Shown: positions 34,542 through 43,771 of the stretch, in pieces
How the letters are laid out: each line of letters opens with the position of its first letter
How positions within the stretch are numbered: the stretch's first letter is position 1
Origin: Saccharibacillus qingshengii
GTDB lineage: Bacteria > Bacillota > Bacilli > Paenibacillales > Paenibacillaceae
Length of the DNA: 64,000 nt
NCBI RefSeq assembly: GCF_013185195.1
Contig: NZ_JAAZWC010000004.1
Coordinates: 1-64,000 of the forward strand
Direction: 5' to 3'
Translations under genes and position numbers: made by a program
Notes under the pieces: generated by a model
What the model saw: the letters and a program-made list of their open reading frames with translations, nothing else
Told to the model about the DNA's origin: nothing
The model's database searches: none

Positions 34542-35933
34542 TTGACCCACATAACCGGCGGCCAAAGTTTGAGCCGACGGATTCGCCGCTCGATGAATGC
34601 GTCCACGCTGTTTACCATCCTCGTTTTTGCCGTTATCGTCACCAACCTGCTCTCAATCGTCATTCGGCCGCTGGCGCAGCTCGGCGCTCAGCTTGTCGCC
34701 CACTCCACGCTTAGAGAAATGACTTCGCCCGCTTTTCCAAAAGATCACGGTATCGCCGATCTTGAAGATCTTTCTTCCGAATCTTCCGGATTCAAGCGCT
34801 GGTGGGAGACGGTGGAGCGTCAGGAAGTCGTCAATTACCGGATTCCCTGGATCGACGGCAGCGAACCGCTGGCTTACGACGAAGGACGCGAGATGCCGCG
34901 CGCGCTGCATACGGTCGATATCTTTGTTGAACTCGGCGGCCGGGAACTGTATCGAAGCGCCTATCTGCCGCCTTCCGTTCCCGTCACGGAAGCGCTGCAG
35001 GAACGCAATTTGCTGTACGAGTATTTCAACAAGCCTTATCTGGCTCCGATTGTGACCGATGACGGCCGGGAGATCGGCCGAATCACCGCACGGATCTATC
35101 CGCCGCTGCTGGTCGAGATCGTGGGAGTCACGGCGCTGCTGATGCTCCTGCTGGGCCTGCTCTGTTTTTACGTGAATTATTGGCTTGGCAGATGGTTGGT
35201 CGGCCCTATGCAGCGATCGCTTGGGCAGCTGCGCGGCGTCTTCCGCCGGCTTGCCGATGGCGACGTGGACGAGCTGTTCGAGAAGGGGGTCCGCATGGAC
35301 CGGTCGTATTCGGAAATCGAAGAAATCGCGGTGGAAGCCGGACGGATTATCAACAATACGAAGATGTACATGGAGCAGCTCAAAGAAAAAAACGAAGAGC
35401 TGGAAGCCCGCAAAAAGGTGCTGACCCGCCATGCGACGATCGACGAGCTGACGGGTCTGGTGAACCGGCGGCATTTTCTGGAGCTGATCGGAGAGCGCCT
35501 CGAAGAACCGGGCCTGCTGCTGATGGTGCTCGATATCGATGATTTCAAAAGTGTGAACGACACGTACGGACATGCGGCCGGGGATGTTGTACTTGAAGGG
35601 TTCGCTTCCGTATTGAGAGAAGGAGTCGGGGGCAGCGCCGCTGCGGGCCGCTTCGGAGGAGAAGAATTTGCGGTCTTTGTGACCGGAGTAACGCATGCAC
35701 AGGCCCGGGAAGAGGCGGAGCGCCTACGCCGGGCGATTGAAGCGGCGAGCTTCACTCTTGCGGGTGGAGTCCGGCTCGGTGTCACGTCCAGTATCGGCAT
35801 GGTATACCGGGAGGCAGGCGTGCAGGCGTTCGCCGAATTGTACCAGCAGGCGGATGCAGCTCTATACGCTTCGAAGGCGCAGGGGAAAAACCGGGTCACG
35901 GAGTTTGGAGACCGGCAATCTCCGCTTAACTAG
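34542..35933 (+). CDS. membrane diguanylate cyclase (GGEEF)
   Basis: 463 residues. Two membrane helices (about residues 24-46 and 189-211) flank an extracytoplasmic sensor segment of about 140 residues, followed by a HAMP-like linker, a short coiled coil (MEQLKEKNEELEARKKVL) and a GGDEF domain. RFGGEEF at about 370-376 and LDIDDFKSVNDTYGHAAGD are intact. No RxxD inhibitory site precedes the motif. TTG start with GGGAGGAAG upstream. Monocistronic. Confidence 0.92.
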   Translation: MTHITGGQSLSRRIRRSMNASTLFTILVFAVIVTNLLSIVIRPLAQLGAQLVAHSTLREMTSPAFPKDHGIADLEDLSSESSGFKRWWETVERQEVVNYRIPWIDGSEPLAYDEGREMPRALHTVDIFVELGGRELYRSAYLPPSVPVTEALQERNLLYEYFNKPYLAPIVTDDGREIGRITARIYPPLLVEIVGVTALLMLLLGLLCFYVNYWLGRWLVGPMQRSLGQLRGVFRRLADGDVDELFEKGVRMDRSYSEIEEIAVEAGRIINNTKMYMEQLKEKNEELEARKKVLTRHATIDELTGLVNRRHFLELIGERLEEPGLLLMVLDIDDFKSVNDTYGHAAGDVVLEGFASVLREGVGGSAAAGRFGGEEFAVFVTGVTHAQAREEAERLRRAIEAASFTLAGGVRLGVTSSIGMVYREAGVQAFAELYQQADAALYASKAQGKNRVTEFGDRQSPLN

Positions 35934-35935
35934 CA

Positions 35936-35959
35936 GAACGGCTTCTTCGGAAGCCGTTC
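35936..35959 (+). terminator. hairpin after the GGEEF gene
   Basis: GAACGGCTTC / GAAGCCGTTC around TTCG, without a good T run; the bases after it read CAGGTTGTCCTG. Confidence 0.5.
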
Positions 35960-36026
35960 AGGTTGTCCTGTTTGGAAGCATCGACAGCAGTTCTCCAAAA
36001 TATTTTTCCAAAACCGTTCTTGGATA

Positions 36027-36054
36027 TAAGCAGGAGATCGTTTTCGGCCGATAT
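36027..36054 (+). promoter_or_regulatory. sigma-D-type (motility/chemotaxis) promoter
   Basis: TAAG (36027-36030), 16 bp, GCCGATAT (36047-36054). GCCGATAT is the full -10 of Bacillus sigma-D promoters (TAAA-N15-GCCGATAT). It lies 94 bp before a chemoreceptor-like gene, the class of gene sigma-D drives. Confidence 0.65.
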
Positions 36055-36147
36055 AATTGCCAAGAGAAATTAACGGAAAACAAAGTTGTGTGAAATTTTT
36101 ATTTTACAATATTTATCAATCCATTCATAGAAAGTTTAGGTGATACG

Positions 36148-37080
36148 ATGAACCGCTTGCACACAGCACGTTTCGAACAGAAGGCAGAAGAACAAGTCAG
36201 CGATGCTCTGGTTGTCCAGGCTCTTGAAGAGAATCTGGCCATTATCCGTTTCGACTTGGACCGCCGCGTTGTTTACGTCAATGACAATTTTGCAGGTGCC
36301 ATGGGTTATAAAAAAGAACAAATGCAGGGCATGGATCATCGGAAGTTCTGTGTGCCCGAATTTGCGAACAGTCCGGATTATGAACGCTTCTGGCGCAACC
36401 TGATGAACGGGCACAGCTATGAAGACAAGATTGAACGCATGACGGCGACCGGAAGACGGATCTGGCTGCAGGCTACCTATATGCCGGTATTCGGAAGCAA
36501 TCGGCAGGTATTGGGCGTATGCAAAGTCGCTTCGAACATTACGGAGCGGATCGAAACGATTACCACCGTTATGACAGAGCTGCAGGAGATGTCCGATGGT
36601 CTGAATATCCGCGCGGAAGCAGGTATCCAGAGAAGCCATCAGCTGCTCAAGAGTATCGAACATATCGCCCATGTATCCAACGAGAACATGGCGACGCTTG
36701 CAAGTCTGCAGCGCCAAGCCGATTCGATCCGGGGCATCGTGCAGACGATTCAGGAAATCGCTTCACAGACCAGTCTGCTGGCTCTGAATGCGGCCATCGA
36801 AGCGGCTCACGCCGGAGAGCACGGCAAAGGCTTCGATATCGTAGCCAAGGAAGTGCGCAAACTGGCGAACAAAGCCGGGGAATCGATCGTCGAAGTCCGG
36901 CACAATATCGAAGGCATTACAAGGGAAGTCGACAATATTGCCAACGGTACCAGCCTGGCACAGAATACCGTCGCGGAGAGTCAGGAACAAATCCGGCTGG
37001 CGATCGACGAATTCGCGGAAGTTTCCGCCGCTTCCGGCGAGTTGGATGCCCAGGCCAAAGAATTCTCGAAACTGATTTAG
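36148..37080 (+). CDS. soluble PAS-containing methyl-accepting chemotaxis-type protein
   Basis: 310 residues with no membrane segment. A PAS domain (about residues 26-135: [25 protein letters not shown]) is followed by a shortened MCP signalling hairpin whose tip [29 protein letters not shown] is the invariant region for CheA/CheW contact. Proteins of this design often bind heme or flavin and respond to oxygen or redox state. A sigma-D-type promoter lies upstream. The next gene is a close paralogue, so a tandem duplication is likely. Confidence 0.9.
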   Translation: MNRLHTARFEQKAEEQVSDALVVQALEENLAIIRFDLDRRVVYVNDNFAGAMGYKKEQMQGMDHRKFCVPEFANSPDYERFWRNLMNGHSYEDKIERMTATGRRIWLQATYMPVFGSNRQVLGVCKVASNITERIETITTVMTELQEMSDGLNIRAEAGIQRSHQLLKSIEHIAHVSNENMATLASLQRQADSIRGIVQTIQEIASQTSLLALNAAIEAAHAGEHGKGFDIVAKEVRKLANKAGESIVEVRHNIEGITREVDNIANGTSLAQNTVAESQEQIRLAIDEFAEVSAASGELDAQAKEFSKLI

Positions 37081-37241
37081 TAGAGCTTGAAAAATAAATT
37101 TTTGTATAGATACCAAATAAAGGACATTCCCTTTTCGCGAAATGTCGAATGATATAATAATAAGTCGAAAATAATCGTTTTTTAAATAACAGTCATCCAA
37201 GACATTCATTTATCCGCGCTGTAAGCAACCTTAAATTCAAA

Positions 37242-38171
37242 TTGAAGAAACAAGGTGAGACAGATGATGAAAGAAACCGTAGGAAAGCCGCCAACGACTT
37301 GGTTGTATCCGCTCTGGAGAAAAATGTAGCCATGATCCGCTTTGACCTGAACCGCCGTGTCATTGACGTTAACCGGAATTTCGCCGAAGCGATGGGTTAC
37401 GATCCGCAGCGAATGATCGGGATGCAGCACCGCGAATTTTGTTTTCCGGCATTCGCCAACGGTCCGGGCTACGACAAATTCTGGCGGGATCTGATGTCCG
37501 GTCGAAGCTACCAAGACAAGATCGAACGGATGGATGCGCACGGCCGGCAAATCTGGCTGGAAGCTACCTATATGCCGGTTCTCGACCACAGCGGCCGAGT
37601 CGTCGAAGTGCTCAAAGTCGCGACGGATATTACGCGCCGGCAGAAAAGCATCGAAGAAGTCGTCACGGAACTGCAGCAGATGTCCGAAGGACTGAATGTG
37701 CGGGCGGAGTCGGGCATTGTCCGCAGCCAGGAACTGCTGAAGAGTATCGAGCGGATTTCGGAAGTGTCGGAGAAGAACATCTCGACGCTGGGCAGCCTGC
37801 AGGGTCAGGCGGAATCGATCCGGGGGATCGTGCAGACGATTCAGGAAATCGCTTCGCAGACAAGCCTTCTGGCTCTGAATGCGGCGATCGAAGCGGCTCA
37901 CGCCGGTGAACACGGCAAAGGATTCGACATTGTAGCGAAAGAAGTCAAAAAGCTGGCCGGCCGCGTGAGCGAGTCGATCGTCGAAGTCCGCCGAAATATC
38001 GAAGGCATTACCAATGAAGTATCGAACATTACCCAGGGAACGAATCTGGCCCAGGAGAACATCGTGCAAAGCCAGTCGCAGATCCGTACCGCCATGGAAG
38101 AGTTCGAAGACATTTCCGCCGCTTCGGAGCAGTTGGACGCACGGGCGAAAGATTTTAACAACATTATTTAA
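37242..38171 (+). CDS. soluble PAS-containing chemotaxis-type protein, paralogue of the preceding gene
   Basis: 309 residues with the same PAS plus short signalling hairpin architecture; the tip [20 protein letters not shown] is identical to that of the neighbour. The start is doubtful. The only strong ribosome site (AAGGTGAG at about 37251) precedes a double ATG at 37264/37267 that is out of frame with the rest by one base, while the in-frame TTG at 37242 has no site. A one-base loss near 37285-37295 would explain this. TTG 37299 is another possible start. Confidence 0.82.
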   Translation: MKKQGETDDERNRRKAANDLVVSALEKNVAMIRFDLNRRVIDVNRNFAEAMGYDPQRMIGMQHREFCFPAFANGPGYDKFWRDLMSGRSYQDKIERMDAHGRQIWLEATYMPVLDHSGRVVEVLKVATDITRRQKSIEEVVTELQQMSEGLNVRAESGIVRSQELLKSIERISEVSEKNISTLGSLQGQAESIRGIVQTIQEIASQTSLLALNAAIEAAHAGEHGKGFDIVAKEVKKLAGRVSESIVEVRRNIEGITNEVSNITQGTNLAQENIVQSQSQIRTAMEEFEDISAASEQLDARAKDFNNII

Positions 38172-38223
38172 AGACAGACCGGAGGCGGAAGTATCCGCCC
38201 GATCCGTTTGAACCTGTCGAATC

Positions 38224-38251
38224 AAGCTGGGGTTATGGCTCCGGCTTTTTT
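38224..38251 (+). terminator. probable terminator after the second chemotaxis-type gene
   Basis: Imperfect AAGC...GCTT hairpin followed by TTTTTT. Confidence 0.5.
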
Positions 38252-38314
38252 GCTGCGCTCTGCGGATGGTTTATAATAGTCTATATAACTCCAAACGACG
38301 AAAGGAGGCGGAAG

Positions 38315-39307
38315 ATGCAGCTGTCGATTTTGGATTATTCGGAAATTCGGGAAGGCGGTTCCCCGGAACGGGCGCTGTCGGAATCGCTTGAACTGGCCCG
38401 GCGCGCGGAAGAATGGGGATACCGGCGGTATTGGGTATCGGAACATCACGGCAACCGGGTACTTGCCGGTTCTTCGCCGGAGATTCTGGTTTCCGCGCTC
38501 GCCGCTTCGCTGCAAGGCTCAATGCGGATCGGTTCAGGCGGCGTCATGCTGCCGATGCACAGTCCGTTCAAGGTCGCGGAGAACTTCTCCGTGCTCGCTT
38601 CTTTGTATCCGGGGCGGATCGATCTGGGAGTCGGACGCTCGACGGGAGGTCGGGCCGAGACCTCCGCCGCGCTGCTGGACGGGCGCAGCGGTTCGTTTCG
38701 GCGCTATCCCGATCAGGTCGCGCGGCTTGCGGCGCATATCCGCGGTACCGGCGGAGCCCGGGTCACGCCGAATCCGGCCGCGCCGCCGGAGCTGTGGCTG
38801 CTCGGCTCCAGCGAAGGCGGCGCGGAAATTGCCGCAGCTAACGGCATGGGCCTGGCTTTCGGTCATTTTATTCGCGGGCGGGCCGGCCGAGAAACGGTGC
38901 GGGCCTATCGCGAACGCTTCGTTCCTTCGCCCGGCAGCGGGCATCCGCGGGTGCTCGTGTCCCTGTTTGCGGTATGCGGCCGCGACGAAGCGGAAGCGGA
39001 GCGGCTTGCCGGTGTCTTCGACGACTACCTGCTCGATATCGGCGAAGGCGGTCGGCTGGACCGTGTGCCTACGGTTGAAGAAGCCGCTTCGCGCGATTAC
39101 ACGCCGGAGCAGCGCGAGAAGATTCGCGCCGGCCGCAGCCGGATGGTCGTCGGCGATCCGCTTGGCATCCGCCGGCAGCTGATCGCGCTGGCCGATCTGT
39201 ACGAAGCGGATGAATTGATGCTGGCGACCGTGTCGCCGGAATTCGAGTCGAAGCTGCGCATGTACGAAATGCTGGCCGAAGTGTTCCGGCTTGAGCGCCG
39301 GGCTTGA
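38315..39307 (+). CDS. LLM class flavin-dependent oxidoreductase
   Basis: 330 residues of the luciferase-like family, different from the one at 5361. LSILDYSEIREG (residues 3-14), YWVSEHHGN (about 40-48), IRIGSGGVMLPMHSP-type strand and LYPGRIDLGVGRSTGG are typical of the MsnO8/YtmO-like subgroup. Probably FMN-dependent, substrate unknown. Start after AAAGGAGG. Foldback element 3 occupies its terminator. Confidence 0.9.
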   Translation: MQLSILDYSEIREGGSPERALSESLELARRAEEWGYRRYWVSEHHGNRVLAGSSPEILVSALAASLQGSMRIGSGGVMLPMHSPFKVAENFSVLASLYPGRIDLGVGRSTGGRAETSAALLDGRSGSFRRYPDQVARLAAHIRGTGGARVTPNPAAPPELWLLGSSEGGAEIAAANGMGLAFGHFIRGRAGRETVRAYRERFVPSPGSGHPRVLVSLFAVCGRDEAEAERLAGVFDDYLLDIGEGGRLDRVPTVEEAASRDYTPEQREKIRAGRSRMVVGDPLGIRRQLIALADLYEADELMLATVSPEFESKLRMYEMLAEVFRLERRA

Positions 39308-39380
39308 TGGATGCTCCAGCCGGCTGCGCCGTTTCGCGGGTTCGCGGCGCATAAGAAAAGGACCGCCCGAAAGCGGTCCT

Positions 39381-39618
39381 CAGGCTGTCGAGAAAGTCCT
39401 ATTCGTAAGAGAAGCTTGTCAACTGCGGGAGAAATTCGTTTCGGTCGCGTGTTGAAATCGGGGAAAAGGATTGAAATTTAGCAGAATTTCCCCGATTTCA
39501 AAGGCGAACTATAGCATAAGCTTCCGAAGTGCATTTCTTCGAAATGCTTTAGCTCCTACACTGAATTTCTCCCTCCGCCTCCTCGCTTCACTTGGATTCA
39601 GGCTTTCTCGACAAGTTA
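39381..39618 (+). repeat. foldback element copy 3 (terminator-nested, 238 bp)
   Basis: Starts CAGGCTGTCGAGAAAGTC and ends GGCTTTCTCGACAAGTTA. GGGAGAAATTC pairs with GAATTTCTCCC and TTGAAATCGGGG with CCCCGATTTCAA, nested inside the terminal repeats. The host hairpin (stem AGGACCGC) is on both sides: 39359-39380 and 39619-39640, one base different in the loop. This copy has a private insert with its own small hairpin (about 39511-39552). It lies between convergent genes. Confidence 0.9.
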
Positions 39619-39645
39619 AGGACCGCCCGAAGGCGGTCCTTTTTG
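39619..39645 (+). terminator. terminator, right-hand duplicate flanking element 3
   Basis: AGGACCGC / GCGGTCCT hairpin followed by TTTTTG. Confidence 0.85.
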
Positions 39646-39684
39646 CCAACCTACCGATCGTCCGTGTCCGGCGCGGTCCGGCTT

Positions 39685-40461
39685 TTAGTGTGCGAAACGG
39701 GAGATCGTATTCTCCAGAATGTCGGCGACGGCATGCGGTCCGCGGCTCAGATCGCTGCGGGACAGGTTCAGGCGAACCAGGCTTTCGTCCGTGCCCATGG
39801 CTTCGGAGAAGAATCCGCCCAGACCGCGTGCGCGGCGGTCGACTTCAAGCAGCAGTTCGAGGTCGCCGTTGTTTTGACGGAAGAGCACTTCAAGCTCGTC
39901 GAGCTGGCCGCGGAACTTGGTCGTCGGAACGTATTCGAATTCCTGCACGAACGGCAGCGGTCCGCCCAGACGCGGCGAGTAATCGTTCGTCACTTCGCGC
40001 AGACGGAAGCCCAGCAGTTCGATCGCATCCAGCGCGATCTGAATCTCGTCGCTTGGCGTCACGTTCAGCGCATCGCGGTCGGTGGCATCGGCGGCGCTCG
40101 GAATATCGAGGCCCGTCTCTACCCACACGGCGGAGCTGTGGAGCGTAATCGGCACATATTCCGGCAGGGTGAAGCGGAACGGAATCTGTTTGCGTTCGCC
40201 CGCACGAAGCGTAAAGCGCTCCGTCAGCAGGAACTTGGTTACGGTAGCCGTCTCGCGAACCTTGCGGTCGTCGCGTTCGCGAAGATATTCCGACTTGATG
40301 AACAGATAGATGCGATCGACCTGCTGCTCGACCTGGCCGCCTTCGATATGCACGATCCCCGAGATATCGCCGCCGACCGGTACCTGGGAGTTGTCGAGTA
40401 CCGTATCTACCTTGGCATTACCGATTCCGACGCTGGCCAACATTTTTTTGAAAAAAGACAT
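39685..40461 (-). CDS. spo0M: sporulation-control protein Spo0M
   Basis: 258 residues, the same length as I recall for the B. subtilis protein. The start MSFFKKMLASVGIGNAKVDT and the arrestin-like strands (VPVGGDISGIVHIEGG, IPFRFTLPEYVPIT) are diagnostic. Spo0M modulates entry into sporulation and cell-shape control. In Bacillus it is controlled by sigma-H/W; I could not confirm such a promoter here. GGGTG-type ribosome site before the ATG. Supports a spore-forming Bacillales host. Confidence 0.93.
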   Translation of the reverse strand: MSFFKKMLASVGIGNAKVDTVLDNSQVPVGGDISGIVHIEGGQVEQQVDRIYLFIKSEYLRERDDRKVRETATVTKFLLTERFTLRAGERKQIPFRFTLPEYVPITLHSSAVWVETGLDIPSAADATDRDALNVTPSDEIQIALDAIELLGFRLREVTNDYSPRLGGPLPFVQEFEYVPTTKFRGQLDELEVLFRQNNGDLELLLEVDRRARGLGGFFSEAMGTDESLVRLNLSRSDLSRGPHAVADILENTISRFAH

Positions 40462-40554
40462 ATTTTTTCACCCTCCGTTTGATTGATGCCAGATATACGC
40501 GGCGCTGTGGAGAGCGGTTTCGTTTTGGCGAAGAAATTTTTGGGACGGCCGATC

Positions 40555-41952
40555 TCAGGTTTTCAGAATGCCTCTGGCCGCGCGCTGTCCGGAGATGACC
40601 GCACCTTCCATTGTGGCGAGGAAAGGCTGCTTGGTATAGTCGCCGGCCAGAAACAGACCCGGAATCGGGGTGACCTGCTTGGGCCGCTTTTTCTCGCTGC
40701 CGGCGGACAAGCGGTAGAAATTCTCGTCTCCCCGGATGATCCGGTAGTCCGTGGCGCTGTCGACGCCCTCCAGACCGATCTCTCTAAGGCTATCGACCGT
40801 CCGCTGCCAGACTTCTTCTTCCGGCAGATCGACCAGAGCGTCGGGATCGACCAGAATGATCGACGTACGTCCCGGTTTATCGCGGAACGTGGTGCGCGAC
40901 TGCTCGCCGAACGATCCGAGCTGGGTACCGGGTCCGAACGTAGTCCGGTCCTGCGGCAGCAGCGGCGCAGGCAGTTCGAACTGCGCCGTCACATGCGGCA
41001 TGGCTTCCAGGTCGAAGAACGGCCGGAACGCCGATACGGCGGAGAAGTGCTCGGCGACCAGCTTCTGCGAGCGGCGAATATTGGCGGCCACGACGACATT
41101 TGCGGACATCAGCCGCTCTCCGCTCTCCAGCTCGACGCCGCGGACGGTTTGTTGTTCCACAATGAGGCTTTTGACCGGCGCAGAGGTTCGCACCGTGCCG
41201 CCCAGACGCTCGATCGCATCGGCCAGCGGCCGGCACATCACATCGGTCATGCCGCCGCTGAAAGCGCCGATCCGCATCTTGTGCAGACGGGGAATCCCCG
41301 GAGCGAACAGTCCGAAGAAAGCGTAGGACGAATACTGCTCCGGCGGCAGGAAGAAGATGCCCGAAGACAGCGGCTCCAAGATCCGCTCCAGTGCCTGCTC
41401 GGTCACGTGATGGCGCTCCGCGTATTCCTTGAGCGGAATTTCGTCGAGCTCTTCCGGACGGGCGACGTAGTCTTTGAAACCCGCGGCAAAAAACGGAATC
41501 AGCGACGCTTTGTCGGCGGGGGTCAGGTAGCTGTTGTTGCCGAGTGCGCCGAGTACCGTCTTGAGCGGAGCCCGGATCACATCCAGCCCGAATACGCCGG
41601 GTTCCGGGGACTCCGGATGCCGGGTCTCCATCGATTTTTCCCAGAACAGCATCTCGTTCAGATCGATGCCGGCACGCTCGAGCAGCTCGGGAAGCAGCGT
41701 GTAGTAGCCGATAAATTTGTGGAAACCGGATTCGACTTCCATTCCGTTCTCGTTCCAGTTGGCGGTGCGTCCTCCCACATAGGGGGCGGCTTCGAGTACC
41801 AGTACGGATCGGCCGGCTTCGGCCAGCTCGAACGCACAGCTGAGACCGGCCAGACCGGCACCGACGACGATCGTCAATTCTTCGGAGGGGACATTCGGAT
41901 TCTGCGGCAAATGATTTTCCTCGCTTTCCTTATGGAAGTTTCTGTGCTTCAT
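40555..41952 (-). CDS. FAD-dependent oxidoreductase, phytoene-desaturase-like
   Basis: 465 residues. The dinucleotide-binding motif VVGAGLAGLSCAFELAEAG (about residues 30-48) is followed by EAAPYVGGRT, and the C-terminal FAD motif PGLFLAGDYTKQPFLATMEGAV closes the protein. The arrangement matches the phytoene desaturase / amine oxidase-like superfamily, including carotenoid and squalene-derivative enzymes. No other carotenoid gene is adjacent, so the substrate is open. Monocistronic, minus strand. Confidence 0.88.
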   Translation of the reverse strand: MKHRNFHKESEENHLPQNPNVPSEELTIVVGAGLAGLSCAFELAEAGRSVLVLEAAPYVGGRTANWNENGMEVESGFHKFIGYYTLLPELLERAGIDLNEMLFWEKSMETRHPESPEPGVFGLDVIRAPLKTVLGALGNNSYLTPADKASLIPFFAAGFKDYVARPEELDEIPLKEYAERHHVTEQALERILEPLSSGIFFLPPEQYSSYAFFGLFAPGIPRLHKMRIGAFSGGMTDVMCRPLADAIERLGGTVRTSAPVKSLIVEQQTVRGVELESGERLMSANVVVAANIRRSQKLVAEHFSAVSAFRPFFDLEAMPHVTAQFELPAPLLPQDRTTFGPGTQLGSFGEQSRTTFRDKPGRTSIILVDPDALVDLPEEEVWQRTVDSLREIGLEGVDSATDYRIIRGDENFYRLSAGSEKKRPKQVTPIPGLFLAGDYTKQPFLATMEGAVISGQRAARGILKT

Positions 41953-42060
41953 TACCCGATTCCCACAGGCTTGCGCTTGACTCTCAGGTAAACCTGAGGG
42001 TTTATGGTGGCGTCAGAGCGAAACGGAATATCCGTTTCAAGCCGAAGGAGGAAAGTGGAT

Positions 42061-42945
42061 ATGGAGAAGAAACTGAAGCCGGGCGCACAGGCCGCGATCG
42101 GTTGGACAAGCTTCGTACTGGCTTTGTATGCGGCTTCGGCCGCCTATCACCTGATGGAGCATTCGGGAATCGTTCAACCGGTCCAGCGTGTGGTCCAGGC
42201 CCTGATTGTGGTCGGTATCGTGGTGCCGACCGTGCGGTTTCTATGCCGGCGGGGCGCGGGAGAATTTCCGCTGCGCGCTCGCGGCGGGGCATGGAAGCGC
42301 GAAATCGGCGCCGGACTTTGCGCGGCCGGCATCGCGTGTGCGCTTGCGGCCGCCGGGTTCGGAGCCGCCCATAGCCTGGGCTGGATCGTTGTGGAAGAAG
42401 TCCGGTTTACCGGGCCGCTGCTGAGCGCGATGGCGTTCAATCTCCTGATTGCGCTGCTGTACGAGGCTCTGCCGGAAGAATTGGTCTTCCGCGGCTTGAT
42501 TCCCGATGCGCTCGGCCGCCGGATGCGGTCCGCCGCCGTTTTCCTGCTGGCGCCGATCCTGTTCGTGCTGGCACCGCTCGCGGCGCGAGGGCTGCAGGCG
42601 GCGACCGGCATGGATGCCCAGGCGGTTACGGTCGATTACGTGGTGCTGCTGCTCTTTTTTGCCGTGGCGCTGCAGTTCGTCCGTTCCGCGCTGGGGACTC
42701 TTGGAGGCAGCATCGGTTTTCATCTGGCCTATCTCATGCTGGCGCGTTTTGCCGTATTGGCCGAACCGGGAGAAGGCTTGGTGCGCTACGTCGAAATCGA
42801 ACGGGAGACGGGAAGCCTGTTCGTGCTGTTCCTGACGGTCGTGGTCGGCGGAGCTTCGGTGTTTGCCGCTCTGGCCGGGCTGCGCCGCCGTACTGCCCGG
42901 AAGCGGCAGAGCCCGGCCTTGCCCCGGACGGATCGGTTGGGATAA
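42061..42945 (+). CDS. CPBP-family intramembrane protease
   Basis: 294 residues with about eight hydrophobic segments. EALPEELVFRG at about residues 135-145 is the EExxxR motif of CAAX-protease/bacteriocin-processing (Abi) proteins; the second conserved motif with His is probably GFHLAYLML near 219. Start chosen at ATG 42061, with AAGGAGG upstream. A merR-type gene follows after 28 bp in the same operon. Confidence 0.88.
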   Translation: MEKKLKPGAQAAIGWTSFVLALYAASAAYHLMEHSGIVQPVQRVVQALIVVGIVVPTVRFLCRRGAGEFPLRARGGAWKREIGAGLCAAGIACALAAAGFGAAHSLGWIVVEEVRFTGPLLSAMAFNLLIALLYEALPEELVFRGLIPDALGRRMRSAAVFLLAPILFVLAPLAARGLQAATGMDAQAVTVDYVVLLLFFAVALQFVRSALGTLGGSIGFHLAYLMLARFAVLAEPGEGLVRYVEIERETGSLFVLFLTVVVGGASVFAALAGLRRRTARKRQSPALPRTDRLG

Positions 42946-42973
42946 GCTCGCACAGAAGAGAAGGAGGCGTCTT

Positions 42974-43738
42974 ATGCACGAAAAAAAGTACAAAGTCGGC
43001 GAACTGGCCCGGCGTTCGGGGATCAGCATAGCCGCGCTCCATTATTATGAAGAACTTGGTCTGCTGCAGCCCGAGCGTCACCCGGAATCCGGGTATCGAC
43101 TGTACGGACCGCAGGATCTGGTGCGGCTGCAGGAGATTGCCGTATTGAAAGCGATGGGATTCAAGCTGTCGGAGATCGGCGGGATGCCCACCGAGACCGG
43201 ACAGCCGCGCGGAGAGGCCTGGAAAAGCGCGCTGCTCCGGCAATCGGAATGGATCGATACTCGCATGCGGGAACTTGCGGCCATGCGCAAGCTGATCGAA
43301 TCCAGTCTGTTCTCGATCGAAGTGAACCGTGAGGTTGTCTTGGAAGACATGGCCGATTTCGTGCGCCAGCTGGGCGATTTCGACTCTTCCCGAAGAGGCG
43401 AAGCGCGCACGGCATTCTTCACGGGGGACGAGCTGCTCAGGCTTCCGCAGCCGGTCGAAACGGGAGCTGCGACCGAAGTCTGGGCGGCGCTGCTGCACCG
43501 GCTTCGCGAGAGTCTGCATCGCCCGCCCGATTCGCCGGAGTCGCTCGAGCTGGCGCGTGATCTGCTGGCTTACGCGGCAGAAGCTTTCGGAGGCGACGAG
43601 CAGCTGCTGGAACGCTATTGGACGTTCGTCCGCCCCGGCGCAGACGAATCTGCCCGGGTCTACGGTCTGGACGCGGAAACATCCGCCTATATCGAAGCGA
43701 TTACGGACGAGTATCTGCGCCGGGAATCAGAACAATAA
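42974..43738 (+). CDS. MerR-family transcriptional regulator
   Basis: 254 residues. The N-terminal winged helix is clear: YKVGELARRSGISIAALHYYEELGLL and the Y-R-L-Y wing; a coiled coil follows (about 75-115). The C-terminal 120 residues form an effector domain of unknown ligand, somewhat like TipA-type domains. ATG 42974 is preceded by GAAGGAGGCG. Probably co-transcribed with the membrane protease upstream. Confidence 0.88.
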   Translation: MHEKKYKVGELARRSGISIAALHYYEELGLLQPERHPESGYRLYGPQDLVRLQEIAVLKAMGFKLSEIGGMPTETGQPRGEAWKSALLRQSEWIDTRMRELAAMRKLIESSLFSIEVNREVVLEDMADFVRQLGDFDSSRRGEARTAFFTGDELLRLPQPVETGAATEVWAALLHRLRESLHRPPDSPESLELARDLLAYAAEAFGGDEQLLERYWTFVRPGADESARVYGLDAETSAYIEAITDEYLRRESEQ

Positions 43739-43771
43739 GCCCGGCCTATTCTCCTGCGCCGTCAAGCGGCG

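Noticed and set aside
35936-35980. Hairpin followed by CAGGTTGTC, resembling the junction of a terminator and a foldback element
   Set aside because: The similarity stops after about ten bases, with no second hairpin copy or inner arms downstream.
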